A DNA stretch of 64,000 nt from Takakia lepidozioides (taxonomy: Eukaryota; Streptophyta; Takakiopsida; Takakiales; Takakiaceae). Location of the stretch: contig CM060731.1 in the NCBI GenBank assembly GCA_030704615.1, positions 34,720,001 through 34,784,000 of the forward strand. Reading direction: 5' to 3'. Positions within the stretch are counted from its first letter, which is position 1; each line of letters opens with the position of its first letter. The notes under the pieces are model-generated. The model saw only the letters and a list, made by a program, of their open reading frames with translations, did no database searches and was not told where the DNA came from. Below are positions 24,452 through 35,099 of the stretch, piece after piece. The position numbers were made by a program, and so were the translations under genes.

Positions 24452-27010
24452 TTAGAATTATGCACAGCATTATGCTTTGAGTGGATAATTTTGTCTGTAA
24501 ATACCTGCAGGTGAGTTCAAGCTTAATCTGGAGTGCAACCATGCAACGCTTTCTGGCCACAGGTGCACACTCCCCAAGAAATAATGCTTGTGCTCGTCTA
24601 CAAAACCTTCTTGGGGACATCACCAATACAAATTCTAATGGGGATATGGGTCACCTGAGGTAGCAAGCAGGTTGTTATTGAGTCTGACATGTGCGACACC
24701 CTGGCAGCTGCCAACATGAGCTGGAAATGGCTCGGATTTATGGTATGCTGGGCAGTATTGATGCCAACACTGGGGATGCCCAAACAGGTACCAGCAGTTT
24801 CCCGTCTCTCTGCTCAGTCTCTCATTTCCTAAAGTACTCCGATTGCTGTCATGCTACATTTTAGTGGTGCAGAGAGGGACAACACCCATCTCCTGTGGTG
24901 AGATACACTCGCACATGTAGTCGAACCCTCATGGAGCCAATTTTCACCCATCCGGTTATTGGTATCTCATATGATATGAAAGTTCTGCTTATTGATGGAC
25001 ATGCAGGATGGGACACTGATCAGTTTCTCACTGATGTTAGTGAGGCAACTCTTGTCATGCTTAGCGTTATAAAGAATGTAAGTTCCTCTGACTTGATAGA
25101 CTGTATATGCTTCAATTTCCTGAGTGGCAAAGAAACTGCTTTTAAATGGCCATCTAGTTGACTTGAGATAGGATGAGATGTCTTTTGGTTCGTTGCAACC
25201 AAACCTGAGGATGAAGCAAACCTCTTAACAAGGAAATGGATGCTTGGTCCTCCTAGCAGAATTATTTGTTTCTTTCGATATAGGATCCTTACGAAGTGCA
25301 TAGGTAGAGGGCGAGTTAGTAAGCAGGTCTAGAACATAAACAAACTATAGTTAGACAACTCTTACCCCGCAAGTCTTGATGGATGCTGTGCAGGGAGGTC
25401 TGGCACCTGGTGGCGTCAATTTTGATGCGAAGTTGTGAGTACCATGCCCCAGTTATTTGCCTCTATATCCTTCCACACTCTGTCATGAATAGTGAGGTTA
25501 GACCTCTGTGAAGCATTTTACGTTTGCCCACCTTCACCACCCTATCTGGTATTCTTGAAGTGCTCTTACTCTTCTGCGGACGTCATAAAGCACCATTTCA
25601 TTTCATTTCTCAATAGGAGCTGAAGTTGGAACTACTGACATGATGTGCTCTGTGAATCCTGCTACTAGCCAACCCCTCCATTGGACAAGCTTCTGTTACT
25701 CTTTCTCCTTGACTCTATACCACCCCTCTCCTTGCCTCATCTTTCTCCAGCTTCTCCTCCCACTCGTTTTTTCGGCTTTCTTCATCCTGCAGAGGGTTCT
25801 GCGTGCATACTTTATCAGAGGACCCTCATTTTACACCCCTCGCACTTTCTGATCTTCTACCATGGCATACTAACAAGCTACGGTGGTGGTTGCAAATGAG
25901 TTGAATGCAGAAGGGAGAGTGTGGATGTGGAGGACCTATTCATTGCACATATATCTGGCATGGATGCACTGGCTCGTGGCCTGCGTAATGCTGCAAAACT
26001 TTTGCAGGTAATCTTCCTGAAGGAGGCATGAATCTTGTTTGCACTAACACGAAGAATGGTCAAGCTGCTTCTTAAAGAGTTCACTTTAGGCATGAGGAAT
26101 CCTTATGATGAGCGTCACACGGTCATCACACAGTCACAATCTGAAGATCCAACCTTCTTTACAATGGCATGTGATGCAACATAAGCTCTTTTCTTCATTT
26201 ACAAGTGATCTGGAGTTTAGAGGATGTTCATGTTGCGGTGTGGATCAGGCTGCATACATAGCATGGTTACCATTTGAAGGAAAATTGCTCTTGAAACTGA
26301 CAGACTGTATGTGTAGGAGGGTCGCCTGACAAAGCTTGTGGAGGACCGCTACTCCAGCTTCCATTCATCACTGGGAGAAGCCATTGAGGTTAATGCCTGC
26401 TCGCTTCTTTTTGGACAGCCAAGTATTATGCATGGGCCATCAAAGAGTGATTTCCAATTGTGGGAATGGAAATCTATTGATTTATGGTGATGTTGCACCA
26501 TATTTAGGAGATCCATGGCCTCTGAGGACATTTTCTCTTAATATGGCTTGGCTGACTGGGGAGTTGTGAATCTCCCACAGCTGTCATCTGAGCCTCTGGC
26601 ACAGATTGATCAGATCATGCAGAAAATTGTCAACTGCAGCATGCACACCGTATTTGCAAGGTCTTTGTTGCAATTGTGATCAAATCATGGTGTCTTTGCA
26701 ACTTGCAGACGGGAAATATTGGTTTTGAAGATCTTGAAAAAGTTGTGCACGAGTCAAGGGAACCGCCTCTCTCCTCTGGAAAGCAGGTGTGCATTCTTTC
26801 TTTCACTGTGTGTCTGTGCATTTTTTGCTGGACTATCCACTCTGAAGAGCTTGAGTGAATGCTTTGTTCATCTTGAGGAATCTATGCTACGACAGTCAAA
26901 CATTAGATGTCCAAGATTACTCCATATTGACCAGTGGAGTCTACTGTTGTTCTTATAACCTTCCTCACTTGCAGGAGCTGGCTGAGATGATTTTCTCCTC
27001 CTACATCTAG
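19392..27010 (+). CDS. Xylose isomerase, 20 exons, complete
   Basis: Interconverts D-xylose and D-xylulose. Exons: 19392-19460, 19964-20071, 20376-20450, 20787-20916, 21211-21302, 21484-21534, 21897-21976, 22401-22455, 22705-22806, 23268-23319, 23451-23496, 23646-23701, 24511-24562, 24708-24787, 25007-25077, 25394-25434, 25911-26007, 26317-26388, 26709-26786, 26975-27010. All phases join to give 480 residues, the usual length of plant class II enzymes (about 477). Exon 1 encodes a signal peptide (LVVVLLCVW core), placing it in the secretory path. Active-site motifs are present: [58 protein letters not shown] and NFDAKL. It ends [11 protein letters not shown]. The intron after exon 12 starts with GC rather than GT. 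The exon 2 acceptor is the least certain border. Confidence 0.96.
23860..24310. repeat. Two copies of a dispersed repeat in intron 12
   Basis: Copies at about 23835-23960 and 24175-24300 share GCCTTGTGGCCAT, then a CGCGCYCAGTTTGRGTGGAA block and ACTACCTTTGT. A third partial copy follows the gene at about 27117-27200. They are probably an unnamed transposon remnant that enlarged this intron. Confidence 0.65.
24418..24450. repeat. (GA)n microsatellite in an intron
   Basis: An uninterrupted GA run of roughly 13 units followed by AAGAGA, inside intron 12 of the xylose isomerase gene. The SLSLSL frame opposite it is not a gene. Confidence 0.9.
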
Positions 27011-27776
27011 ATGGGGCAGGGAATCTGGCAAAGTCTTCTACAAGGGGTAAATCCCTTTCCATGCTATAGAGGGAGGGACGCCCAGCAGCTTTGACATATT
27101 TCCCAATTAACAATGTGCTCATAACCTGTTGTTTGCCATGGCCTGGTGGCCATAGACCCCGCGCCCAGTCAGGGTGGAACAGAAGGGATATACAAGAGTG
27201 ACATACAAGGTGATGTTAAAGGTTTTTAACAGACATTTTGCAAAAGAAGCATCAATCATGTACTCCCTGTCTGCACAAAAATCAAGGTGCATGCCTAAGA
27301 GTGCACTGCTCATTGGTTGTACGACTCTGCATGGGTGCTTGGGTGCCCATGCAACACAATCTAATCAGCAACCAGCAACTACAGTACTAATGACAACATG
27401 GTTGACGTGTCAGGACATTACACTGTAAGATAATCTTTGCATTTGGGCCTGTGGTAAAAGGAACATATCACTACGTTAGTTTTGTTCATTTCACAATGTT
27501 CTCAATGTTTTCAGCCCTTGTAACTTTATACCGGACCTTGTCGATTGCATAAATGCTTTCAGGTTCTCATTGACATATGTAAGAACTGATTAATATTCTC
27601 CTTTGTAATTTCAGTACACTCCCCAAGCAGCCAGGGGTTTCTTGCGAGATGTGATGTGACGGTCCCCACTAGGCTGGCTAGGAATATTCCAGTTCTGCGT
27701 CTCCATCTCCGTATCCTTTACACACCTGAGCCCGAGGGCGCAAATGTGATACGCGGTCCGTTGTGGACTAATTGTA

Positions 27777-27840
27777 TGGGGGAAGTCTCTTTCCCAGGTA
27801 CTTCCAACCGTGGAAGTACCTTGAGAAAGAGACTTCCCCT
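27777..27840. repeat. Perfect-looking hairpin with 28-base arms and 4-base loop
   Basis: The left arm GGGGAAGTCTCTTTC then AGGTACTTCCA is mirrored, after the loop ACCG, by TGGAAGTACCT then AGAAAGAGACTTCCCC. Only one or two mismatched bases interrupt the stem. It resembles a very young MITE core or small-RNA foldback. Confidence 0.8.
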
Positions 27841-28693
27841 AATGGAATGATCTATGCCATGTTGATAGATAAAGGAAGGTCTGAGAAAAAGTTAAGAATT
27901 GACTCGAGAAGAAAAGAAATAGAGATGTTATTTGTTCTACTTGTAACTGGGGATCGTAGGGAATTTCTGCTGTATAAGATCCCCTAAAATGGATATGGCG
28001 AAAAGCTGAAAAATGATTACATTAAAATGAGAATAGGAAGGGGCAATTGTTGGGTAGATTTCCAAGCACATGGGTGTTGACAACTTCTTCACTTGAGACA
28101 GGGGGAAGAAGGGCTCTTCCCATATTATGTTTTCGACCAAGTGACCTCCTTGGGTTAACGCCCTCATTCACATCCTCATTCACATGATCTGAAACATGAG
28201 CTTCTCTAAGCTGTCCGAAACCGTCACAGTGATAAGCTTGTGACAGGAGTGGGGATGAGGAGTTGTGCAGCCCACTATGACATCAATAATTGTTGAGGAT
28301 CGAAAATTCTTTCGCTAATGCAAACATATGTCAAATTAGTAGTATAGATGGATACAACACGGACTTATGATACTGCATGCTACTCTCATGCCGCATTCCC
28401 ATCACACAACTTTGTTCCAACTGGAAAGCTATATAACGCATATGTTATGGTACCAACTGGGAATGCTTTATAAAAGCCATTTTTCCCTGGTGCCGCTTTC
28501 ATGTGTGATGGTAGAGTAGTACCTTACTTGAGTGGTTTGCTCCCTATTGGAAACTAGTAGGTGGGTTGTGAAGGACGTACTTCCCGATCCGACTTCACAT
28601 GATGCTGCCTGGTGTCACTTTCTCTTGAATCAAGGCGGTGTAGCGCAACTACTTCAGTTCGCAACTTAGTGCGTGTGCGCATGCATCTCTATA

Positions 28694-28792
28694 TATGTTC
28701 AACCACCAATATCATCTTGTGGGTGTGTCCGCAATATCTCTCTGTATGTTCACCCACCGGTATCACCTTTTGGGTATGTTTGCAAGGGTGGG
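28694..28792. repeat. Tandem duplication, about 48-base unit, twice
   Basis: Two adjacent units share TGTTCA-CCACC-TATCA and TTGGG-TATGTTTGCAA type blocks with roughly 80% identity by eye. No function apparent. Confidence 0.55.
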
Positions 28793-30049
28793 TAATCACT
28801 TAAAAACCGGTTTTCCACCATCAACAAATCCGCATGTGTATTCTCTACTTTGGAAGCTGTTGGGAAGGCCAATGTTGGCTTGTCCCAAACATTTCTTTAT
28901 AGAAAAACTGGAGGACTTTCCTTGGGCAAATCCATTGGGTAAGAACTCTACCTATCCTAAAGCACCACTCCAAATTGCCTGGATTACAGGCTCTAAACCA
29001 GATTTTGCTCAACTGGATATTCTGCTGACAAGTTGGGGAGGTACCACTATAGGAATTTTGTGGTGCCCTATAGAGCGCACCCGGGAGAGGGCAAGTGGCC
29101 ACAAGGTGAAGTGGCTCTTAGTTACGACCAAAATGAAATAAAGAATCATTGATTGACACATTAACTTGCTCACATGAAACTTCCTCCTAGCACCATGCAA
29201 TGACCTTCTGTTAGCTGCTACCCAACAAATTATGTAGAAGATCCCTACGTTTGCACGCCATCCACATTTTGCTAGCTTTTTGTAGATATTCTTCAGAGCC
29301 GGGTTCCATGGGCAGCTGCCAATCGCCCCCAGGATCAACGAGTCGCTATTGGTTGAAATAGGATATTCCCTAAGGGGCGCCCCCACAGCCGATCAAGTTT
29401 CATGGTGCCGCTAATTGACAGTCCTCTCTCACTCTCTTTGGGAGGTGCTTTACATCACAAGTAATGTCCAATGTGACACTGGAAGGTACCTTTGAAAGCA
29501 CGGTACGCGTAAGCCTACCTTTTGCGACTTAATCAAATTGGTTGATTGATTCTTTTCTTCTTTACAAAGTGATTAGCAGCCTGGTTTACTTTACACGGCA
29601 CTGTGAGACAATTGGTATTCTTACACAGTGGCAATTTCCTTGTTGACGCAAATTCTTGCATAAAACCAGTAAAACAACAATTTCCTGCCACAAAATTGCC
29701 CACAACTTTATATGGTTGGATCTGTTTAATGTCACGTATATAAGCAGATCATTGATGTGTAGCCTACGCAGACAGTGCTATCATAAAACATTGCTCCGTA
29801 TCATCAAAAAATTTAGATGATAACTACGAATTTGTAGTGGACTCTCCATTGGTGGAACTTGAGAGATAAGTTCCATATACCAAGTGCAAATTAAGAAATG
29901 TAAAACTTTTGCAGCTTCAAGATGTTTAAATTTTAACGCATATATATTTTTAGAACAATAAACGTTAATATGGCTAGTACTAATATGTAAATTAACATAT
30001 TTCTTGAATATTTCTAGATGCCAGATATTGACAAATCCCACCACTACAA

Positions 30050-30165
30050 TTTTCCGCATACACGGCAAGTCGCATGGGTAGGCACCAAGGTAGCCAGGAT
30101 TTGACCCCGGAAGGGTGGCACTGAGTACTCTATCCACATTATCCAAACAACTAGTACTGGTCTTT
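30050..30165 (-). mobile_element. tRNA-derived SINE fragment
   Basis: The minus strand carries a B-box-like GGGGTCAAATCC and an eroded A box (TTGTTTGGATAATGTGG). The layout matches the SINE heads at 30902 and 31745. No terminal A-run is obvious, so it is partial. Confidence 0.6.
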
Positions 30166-30670
30166 TTTCCACAAAATATGTATTACTCACTTTACTTGTA
30201 TTAATATAATTAATACAATTTATAACACATTTAAGTATATCTAAAAAATACATCTACTCACCCTATCTGTGTGATGCAGGCCTGTTATGGCACCCTGTCA
30301 TGCCACATGGTTATTTTTGCCATGACCCCTTATTCAATTGTATGATTTACAGGGTCTCCGTCCCATTTATTTTTATTTTTAAATATTAATTAACTAATTA
30401 GGATCCCCTAAAAAAAATGCCATGTAACAGTAGAAGGCACGTTTGTTTTGCATTCTACTCACCAATATTTGGACCCGTGTAGGTACTTTACAAATAATAC
30501 ATAGATTGCAGGTAAGCCACCATTGCTTTGTCGTCGTGCGCACATCGCTCCACTTTGCAGTTGATGTGCTTATTGTTTCATTAGTCGCTATTTTGCGGTG
30601 TCGTACACAGGAGGATTGCAATTGGTGTCAATGAAATTTGACACCAAAAAAAAAGGGGGGCGGGGGAACA

Positions 30671-30905
30671 GCTTTTTTTTTTAATAAATAAATTCATTTT
30701 AAAGGGAAACACCTGGGAGCGACAGCTCACAAATCAGGCCCCTTGATAGAGAGAGGAGAAAATAACCTCGTCGTAGGGCTTTCTGATGCGACACCGCGCA
30801 GGGAAGGGGGAGAAGAGCGTACCACACCCGTCAAGTAGCAGGATTTGACCCCAGGGTCATCCGGATGGCACTCAGAGCACTTTACCAACTGAGCTACTGA
30901 CTGTT
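30671..30905 (-). mobile_element. tRNA-derived SINE, full length
   Basis: The head on the minus strand has the A box TAGCTCAGTTGG and B box GGGTCAAATCC of an RNA polymerase III promoter. A body with GGGAGCGACAGCTCACAAA follows, and an A tail (T-run 30673-30682 on the plus strand). A second copy lies at about 45463-45738, so it is an interspersed family. It is not a functional tRNA: the head is fused to a body and tail. Confidence 0.83.
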
Positions 30906-31014
30906 GGTGGAACAGCTGCTTGTCATCTCCCTACTGACTCAGTGAAGTCTACAAATACTAAGTACTTATTTTAGTTTAGTATTATATCAAGGATGGTGGA
31001 CCAGAATTTGCTCA

Positions 31015-31206
31015 CAACAGATGCACTGGCCCAGTGGTTTAGCATCTTCCCTAATCCTGTGCAGTGGCCTCTGGGTCTGGGGTTCAATCCCCCCATGTGG
31101 GTCTTGTTTGCCTTAGCATCTGGGATTCAGTCCCTACCTGGTAGGTATGACTCACTGTCTCGGTTCCTCAGAGTTTCCACGAGAAAAAAAGGGGGAAAAA
31201 AAAGGT
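31015..31206 (+). mobile_element. tRNA-derived SINE, second family
   Basis: A-box-like TGGCCCAGTGGTTTAGC and B-box-like GGGGTTCAATCCCCC are followed by a body and an A-rich tail with G runs at about 31181-31203. It lies next to the opposite-strand SINE of another family. Confidence 0.7.
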
Positions 31207-31603
31207 AAGGGCCTACCGGGTGCCATAAGATTAATGGTCCGGCAACGTTGAAGGATTGAGTCAGTAAGGAAGAAGGTTGCCAGGGTTTACTGACTAAGGA
31301 AAAAGTGAAACAATGATTGGTCACTCACCAGTAGTAGTATAGTACCTTTGTATTTATTTATGCAGAAAGGCACGAGTCAATGGCACTTTATTTGGTGAGT
31401 GAGCTCCGCTGCCACAGGAGGGGCAGCTGCCTTGTGATCAGGGCATTCATACAAATCTTTTTCTTATATACATATATATATATATATATAAGCAATATTT
31501 TACAGTACAATCTTTAGTTTTTCTTTGTTTTATGTTTTTTCAATTTGACAGCTTGTCCTATTTCATTTCTTTAACCCAACGTCCAATTATTTCTATCCAT
31601 TCT

Positions 31604-31750
31604 TTCATTTTTTATTTTTTGAAGGAAGACTGCTCACAACCCGGCCGACCACGAAACAAATCATATCCACAGGACAGTGAAGCAGGATTTGAACCCTGAA
31701 CCACCAGGGTGACACATACTGCACTTATCCAACTGAGCTACCAGTCGCAG
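31604..31750 (-). mobile_element. tRNA-derived SINE, third copy in the cluster
   Basis: Minus-strand head GGTAGCTCAGTTGGATAA (A box) and GGGTTCAAATCCTGC (B box), then about 80 bases of body and an A-rich tail (AAAAAATAAAAAATG). Short, like many plant SINEs. Confidence 0.78.
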
Positions 31751-32409
31751 GCTATTCATCTTATTCCGGGTAAAGTTTATGTATCAGGTCACTTATGCAC
31801 AAAATGTATCTACTATCCACTCTTTAGTTTCATGTCCCCTGTTCAAAAAGAAAAATATATATATTTTCCCTTTTTCCCTTTTTTCTTCTCTTGATCCCAC
31901 TGGCAAGTTATTTGCAGTGACTTACAAGATTGACTGTCATTCAATAAAGGCAGCCGGCAAAAATGCACAAATAATAAAACAATATTGGGGATTGACCAGA
32001 GGGAGGAGATGGTACATGATGGCAGGGTCCACCCACATGCAATTATAATATTTTTATGTGGGTTCAGTGTGCCAGTATCTGAGTAGCCAATGTAATAATC
32101 AAATCAATAATTTGGTGAGAGCGAGCCTGCACACTGGGGGAGTGAGAGACGAGAGAGACGACCCCAAGTGTTAAAATATCACTAGGGAGGATCTACTGTC
32201 GCTTCCCTTCCTTCCCACCTGCACACACTCTGCTGCAGACGCTTGCAGCTCTGCTACCTCATGGTTGCTTGCTCATTGGGTTTCTCTTTCTTGTCTGGTT
32301 AGTGCTGCTTGGTGAGCTGCTGTGGCTGGGTGTTTTGAACTTCTTCTGTCAACGTGATACAACGGGATGTAGTGTTTGAATTTGGGCAACCGAATTCGTG
32401 AATTTCATC

Positions 32410-32465
<56 letters not shown>

Positions 32466-32493
32466 GACAAGAGAGATTTGTTATAGCGAGGAA
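31751..32493. promoter_or_regulatory. Upstream region of the PADRE gene with (GA)n tract in the leader
   Basis: Contains an AT-rich part, then a run of about 24 GA units at 32415-32463 ending 31 bases before the start codon. GA/CT tracts in plant 5' leaders and promoters bind BBR/BPC (GAGA-binding) factors. A regulatory role here is inferred from position only. Confidence 0.55.
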
Positions 32494-34329
32494 ATGGGCA
32501 ACTGCCAAGTTGTGGACGCTGCAGCGGCAACTGTAGAGCATCCGGGAGGTAAGGTGGAGAAATTGTATTGGACTCTTACAGCACGGCAGCTGATGCTTCA
32601 GAATCCTGGATATTACGTGGCTCTTCTTCCTTTGCCACCTTCTCCTGGCTCACCGCCGGCTCATTGCAAGAAAAAGCTCAATCTCCTACCTCCGGATGCT
32701 ATTCTTCACATTGGCCATTGCTATCGGCTAGTTACCTTTGAAGGTGAGTGATGATCGATCTCCTACCTCCGGATGCTTTCTCCACATTGGCCATTGTTAC
32801 CGGCTAGCTACCTTTGAAGGTGAGTGATGATGGCTTAGCAAGGTCAGTGAGGATGAAAAAGAATGTGGGCGGTCGTACGGGCCGAGGGGGACTTTCACAC
32901 ATGACATGCTGCGGTAAAGTGAGCAATTCATGCAAAATGCTCAAGCGACTACGTCTGTCTGATAATGTTTAGCTTTTAGGCAGCATTCTCACATTTGGAG
33001 CCAGCCAAGCCCTTACGATTGGTCTGTACAAAGCTTTGTGCAGATGTACTTGGGGAGCTCTCTGAAAGGAGTAGAGCGGCACGCCAAGGCAGAACGCAAC
33101 GGTCGCTATCAAAGCCCTCTGTAGATCAATTTGCGAAGTCCACAAATTCTACTGAGCAGGTACAATTGGCCTCACTTGTTGGCACCCTTCGCTACTTCTC
33201 TATAATTTTCTGAGTTTTCTTTTTTGAGGTTTGGTGTGTCAAAAATTACATGGCATTCCTCTGGAGGTTTTTTGCATTTTGTGGGACTGAGGAGTCTGCA
33301 TCTTTCAGAGAGCACCTTGTGCCCCTCTCCTCTTGCCCAAATCATTCAGAGTAGAAGGTGTAATCATTCTTGGTATCAATTTGGCCATTATAGTCCTGAA
33401 CAATTACATAGAGTAAGCTGGAGTACGTGGAGTTGACTAAGATTCTTGGTATCATTATGGCCATCATAGGAACAATCACTTAGTGTAAGCTGCAGTACTC
33501 TCGGGATGGAGTTGACTAAGATTTGGCACTTTGTGTCAACGAGGTTGTTTCTGAATTTTTCTGATTCTTAGAAGTTTCAGATTACACTGCAGATTGTTTC
33601 ATGTCTATTATCAACGACATTAATCTCAAGGTTGATTTCACAGTGACCAGAAATCTCGAACTAAAGAACCTAAAGTTGTATGGCAGGACAGTCTCTTATG
33701 GATGCTTTTATGAACATTGAGAATGGCCATATTGCTTACAGTCTGCAATTTATGGTAGAGTAACAAATGTGTGTCTTTACAGAAACTTGCTGCTCACATT
33801 CCAGAACAAAACATCAGCCAGCACACACTAATGGTTTGTGGTATGTGTGGTTTGTGTGATGCAGGCTGTGTCAACTAACAAAGCAGAGTCAAATCCAGTC
33901 CCGCATGTAAGATCCCTGAGCCAATTCCGAGCACTGGTGAAGGCAACCACTACTACGGAGGTAGAACTCTAATCCATTTTGCACGGCATCTCATCTATTC
34001 TTTCGACCGTCAGGCATTGAGGCGTCTATTATCTTCAGTCTTTTTTGTCCCTTTTCCTTTACCTTGACTAGCACAGGAAAATTACAGCATACATCCACAC
34101 TGAGAATGAATGTTCAGGGCTGCATGAGCTGCAAGCCATCAGAAAAATCTTTGGTGAGAACCTAGGAGGTTGGAATTGAGCTTGTGTTTTGCAGGAGGAT
34201 AGGGACAACAGATTGGACACTGTTTCGACACCAGCGAGTAATTATAGGACACTTCCACCTGCACGTTCAATGTACCGGCATGGTCAGTGGCGGCCTTGCT
34301 TGCAAAGCATCGCAGAGCAAGGACGATGA
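32494..34329 (+). CDS. PADRE (DUF4228) domain protein, 4 exons
   Basis: Exons 32494-32743, 32984-33159, 33865-33960 and 34195-34329 join in phase to 218 residues. The start MGNCQVVDAAA carries the Gly-2/Cys-4 N-myristoylation and palmitoylation pattern of the family and suggests membrane anchoring. Then VEHPGGKVEKLYWTLTARQL and NPGYYVALLPLP give the PADRE core, and LPPDAILHIGHCYRLVTFE its second half. The C-terminus has the family tail WRPCLQSIAEQGR. These plant proteins are small, stress- and pathogen-responsive and biochemically uncharacterised. The end of exon 1 and its donor site are duplicated immediately downstream. Introns use GT-AG. Confidence 0.92.
32682..32831 (+). repeat. Tandem duplication of exon 1 end plus splice donor
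   Basis: A unit of about 75 bases, from ATCTCCTACCTCCGGATGCT through CTTTGAAGGTGAGTGATGAT, occurs twice in a row. The first unit is coding up to 32743; the second lies in intron 1 and keeps an intact GTGAGT donor. The second is a few bases shorter and differs by several substitutions. Confidence 0.88.
33365..33525. repeat. Tandem duplication in intron 2 of the PADRE gene
   Basis: Two units of about 78 bases, each starting ATTCTTGGTATCA and ending GGAGTTGACTAAGAT, diverged by small indels. Confidence 0.7.
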
Positions 34330-35099
34330 TTGAGCACTTGTCTGTATAAAGTATGTTTAGAAGTTTAGCCATTTAGACCCAAAAATGGGTAATGATACAC
34401 ATAAAGCAGCCAGGTGTCCAAATGTTGTAAAAATTGCCATTTAGCTTCAGTCACATTGAAACATACCATGAAAGCAGGGTATTTCAGAGACCAACTCAGG
34501 TTCCTGTTGACTATCCCCAGTATCATCAAGAAGGATTTATCAATGTTTGGTATGAATTTAATGCAGATTTAAAAAACTTAATGTGAAGCATTAAGATTCA
34601 AGAGCTGCACAACAGACCTCACAAGTATGAAGAGTATGTTGTTAACAAGTTTTGCTTGTCCCAGTAGACTTGTAGTAGATCAATAGAGCTCAGCTGCCAA
34701 CCAATTATTCAAACATGACCTACCACCCTAACAAATAAGTTCTGAAAACCTCAAAGGTTGACAGCGTTGATCCATCACAGAAAGGATAGGACTTTCAACA
34801 AAGATAAAGGGTCAACAATCAAATGGCAGGTTGCCTATCAGACAGGCACTGATTCAGCACCTTCCTCAGATGGGTAAGAGAGTTTGACAGACAATTACAT
34901 CTCAACATTTCTGCTTTATGGATATTTGACATGTATGTTAGTGAGATGCCAGGCACATTCAATCACCAGTCACAAAATGAAACACACTCATTATTGCATG
35001 ATCTCATAATCCCTATTAAATACAAATTTTGGCTAGGCGTGCCTTTGCTGCCAGAGACTTGACTGGTTATACAAAACCTACAAAGCCTCATTACATGCT
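34330..35099. other. Convergent intergenic region
   Basis: Separates the 3' ends of the PADRE gene (+) and the F-box gene (-), so it should hold both 3' untranslated regions. No frame or repeat of note. Confidence 0.6.

Larger units (their letters stand above)
27011..29999. other. Intergenic region after xylose isomerase
   Basis: Begins with the likely 3' untranslated region. It contains a third copy of the intronic repeat (about 27117-27200), a long hairpin at 27777-27840 and a short tandem duplication at 28694-28792. Frames of 125-148 codons at 28695-29386 overlap on both strands and resemble nothing known. No gene seen. Confidence 0.5.

Noticed and set aside
27656-27987. Small plus-strand frames after xylose isomerase
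   Set aside because: They cross the hairpin at 27777-27840 and have no family resemblance.
28695-29386. 148-codon plus-strand and 125-codon minus-strand frames
   Set aside because: They overlap each other, begin in a tandem duplication and show no recognisable domain or splice pattern.
30828-31745. Functional tRNA genes
   Set aside because: A and B boxes are present, but the heads continue into SINE bodies with A tails and do not close a tRNA acceptor stem.
32299-32751. Plus-strand Arg-Glu repeat and minus-strand Ser-Leu repeat proteins
   Set aside because: Both are translations of the (GA)n tract in the leader of the PADRE gene; the true frame starts at 32494.
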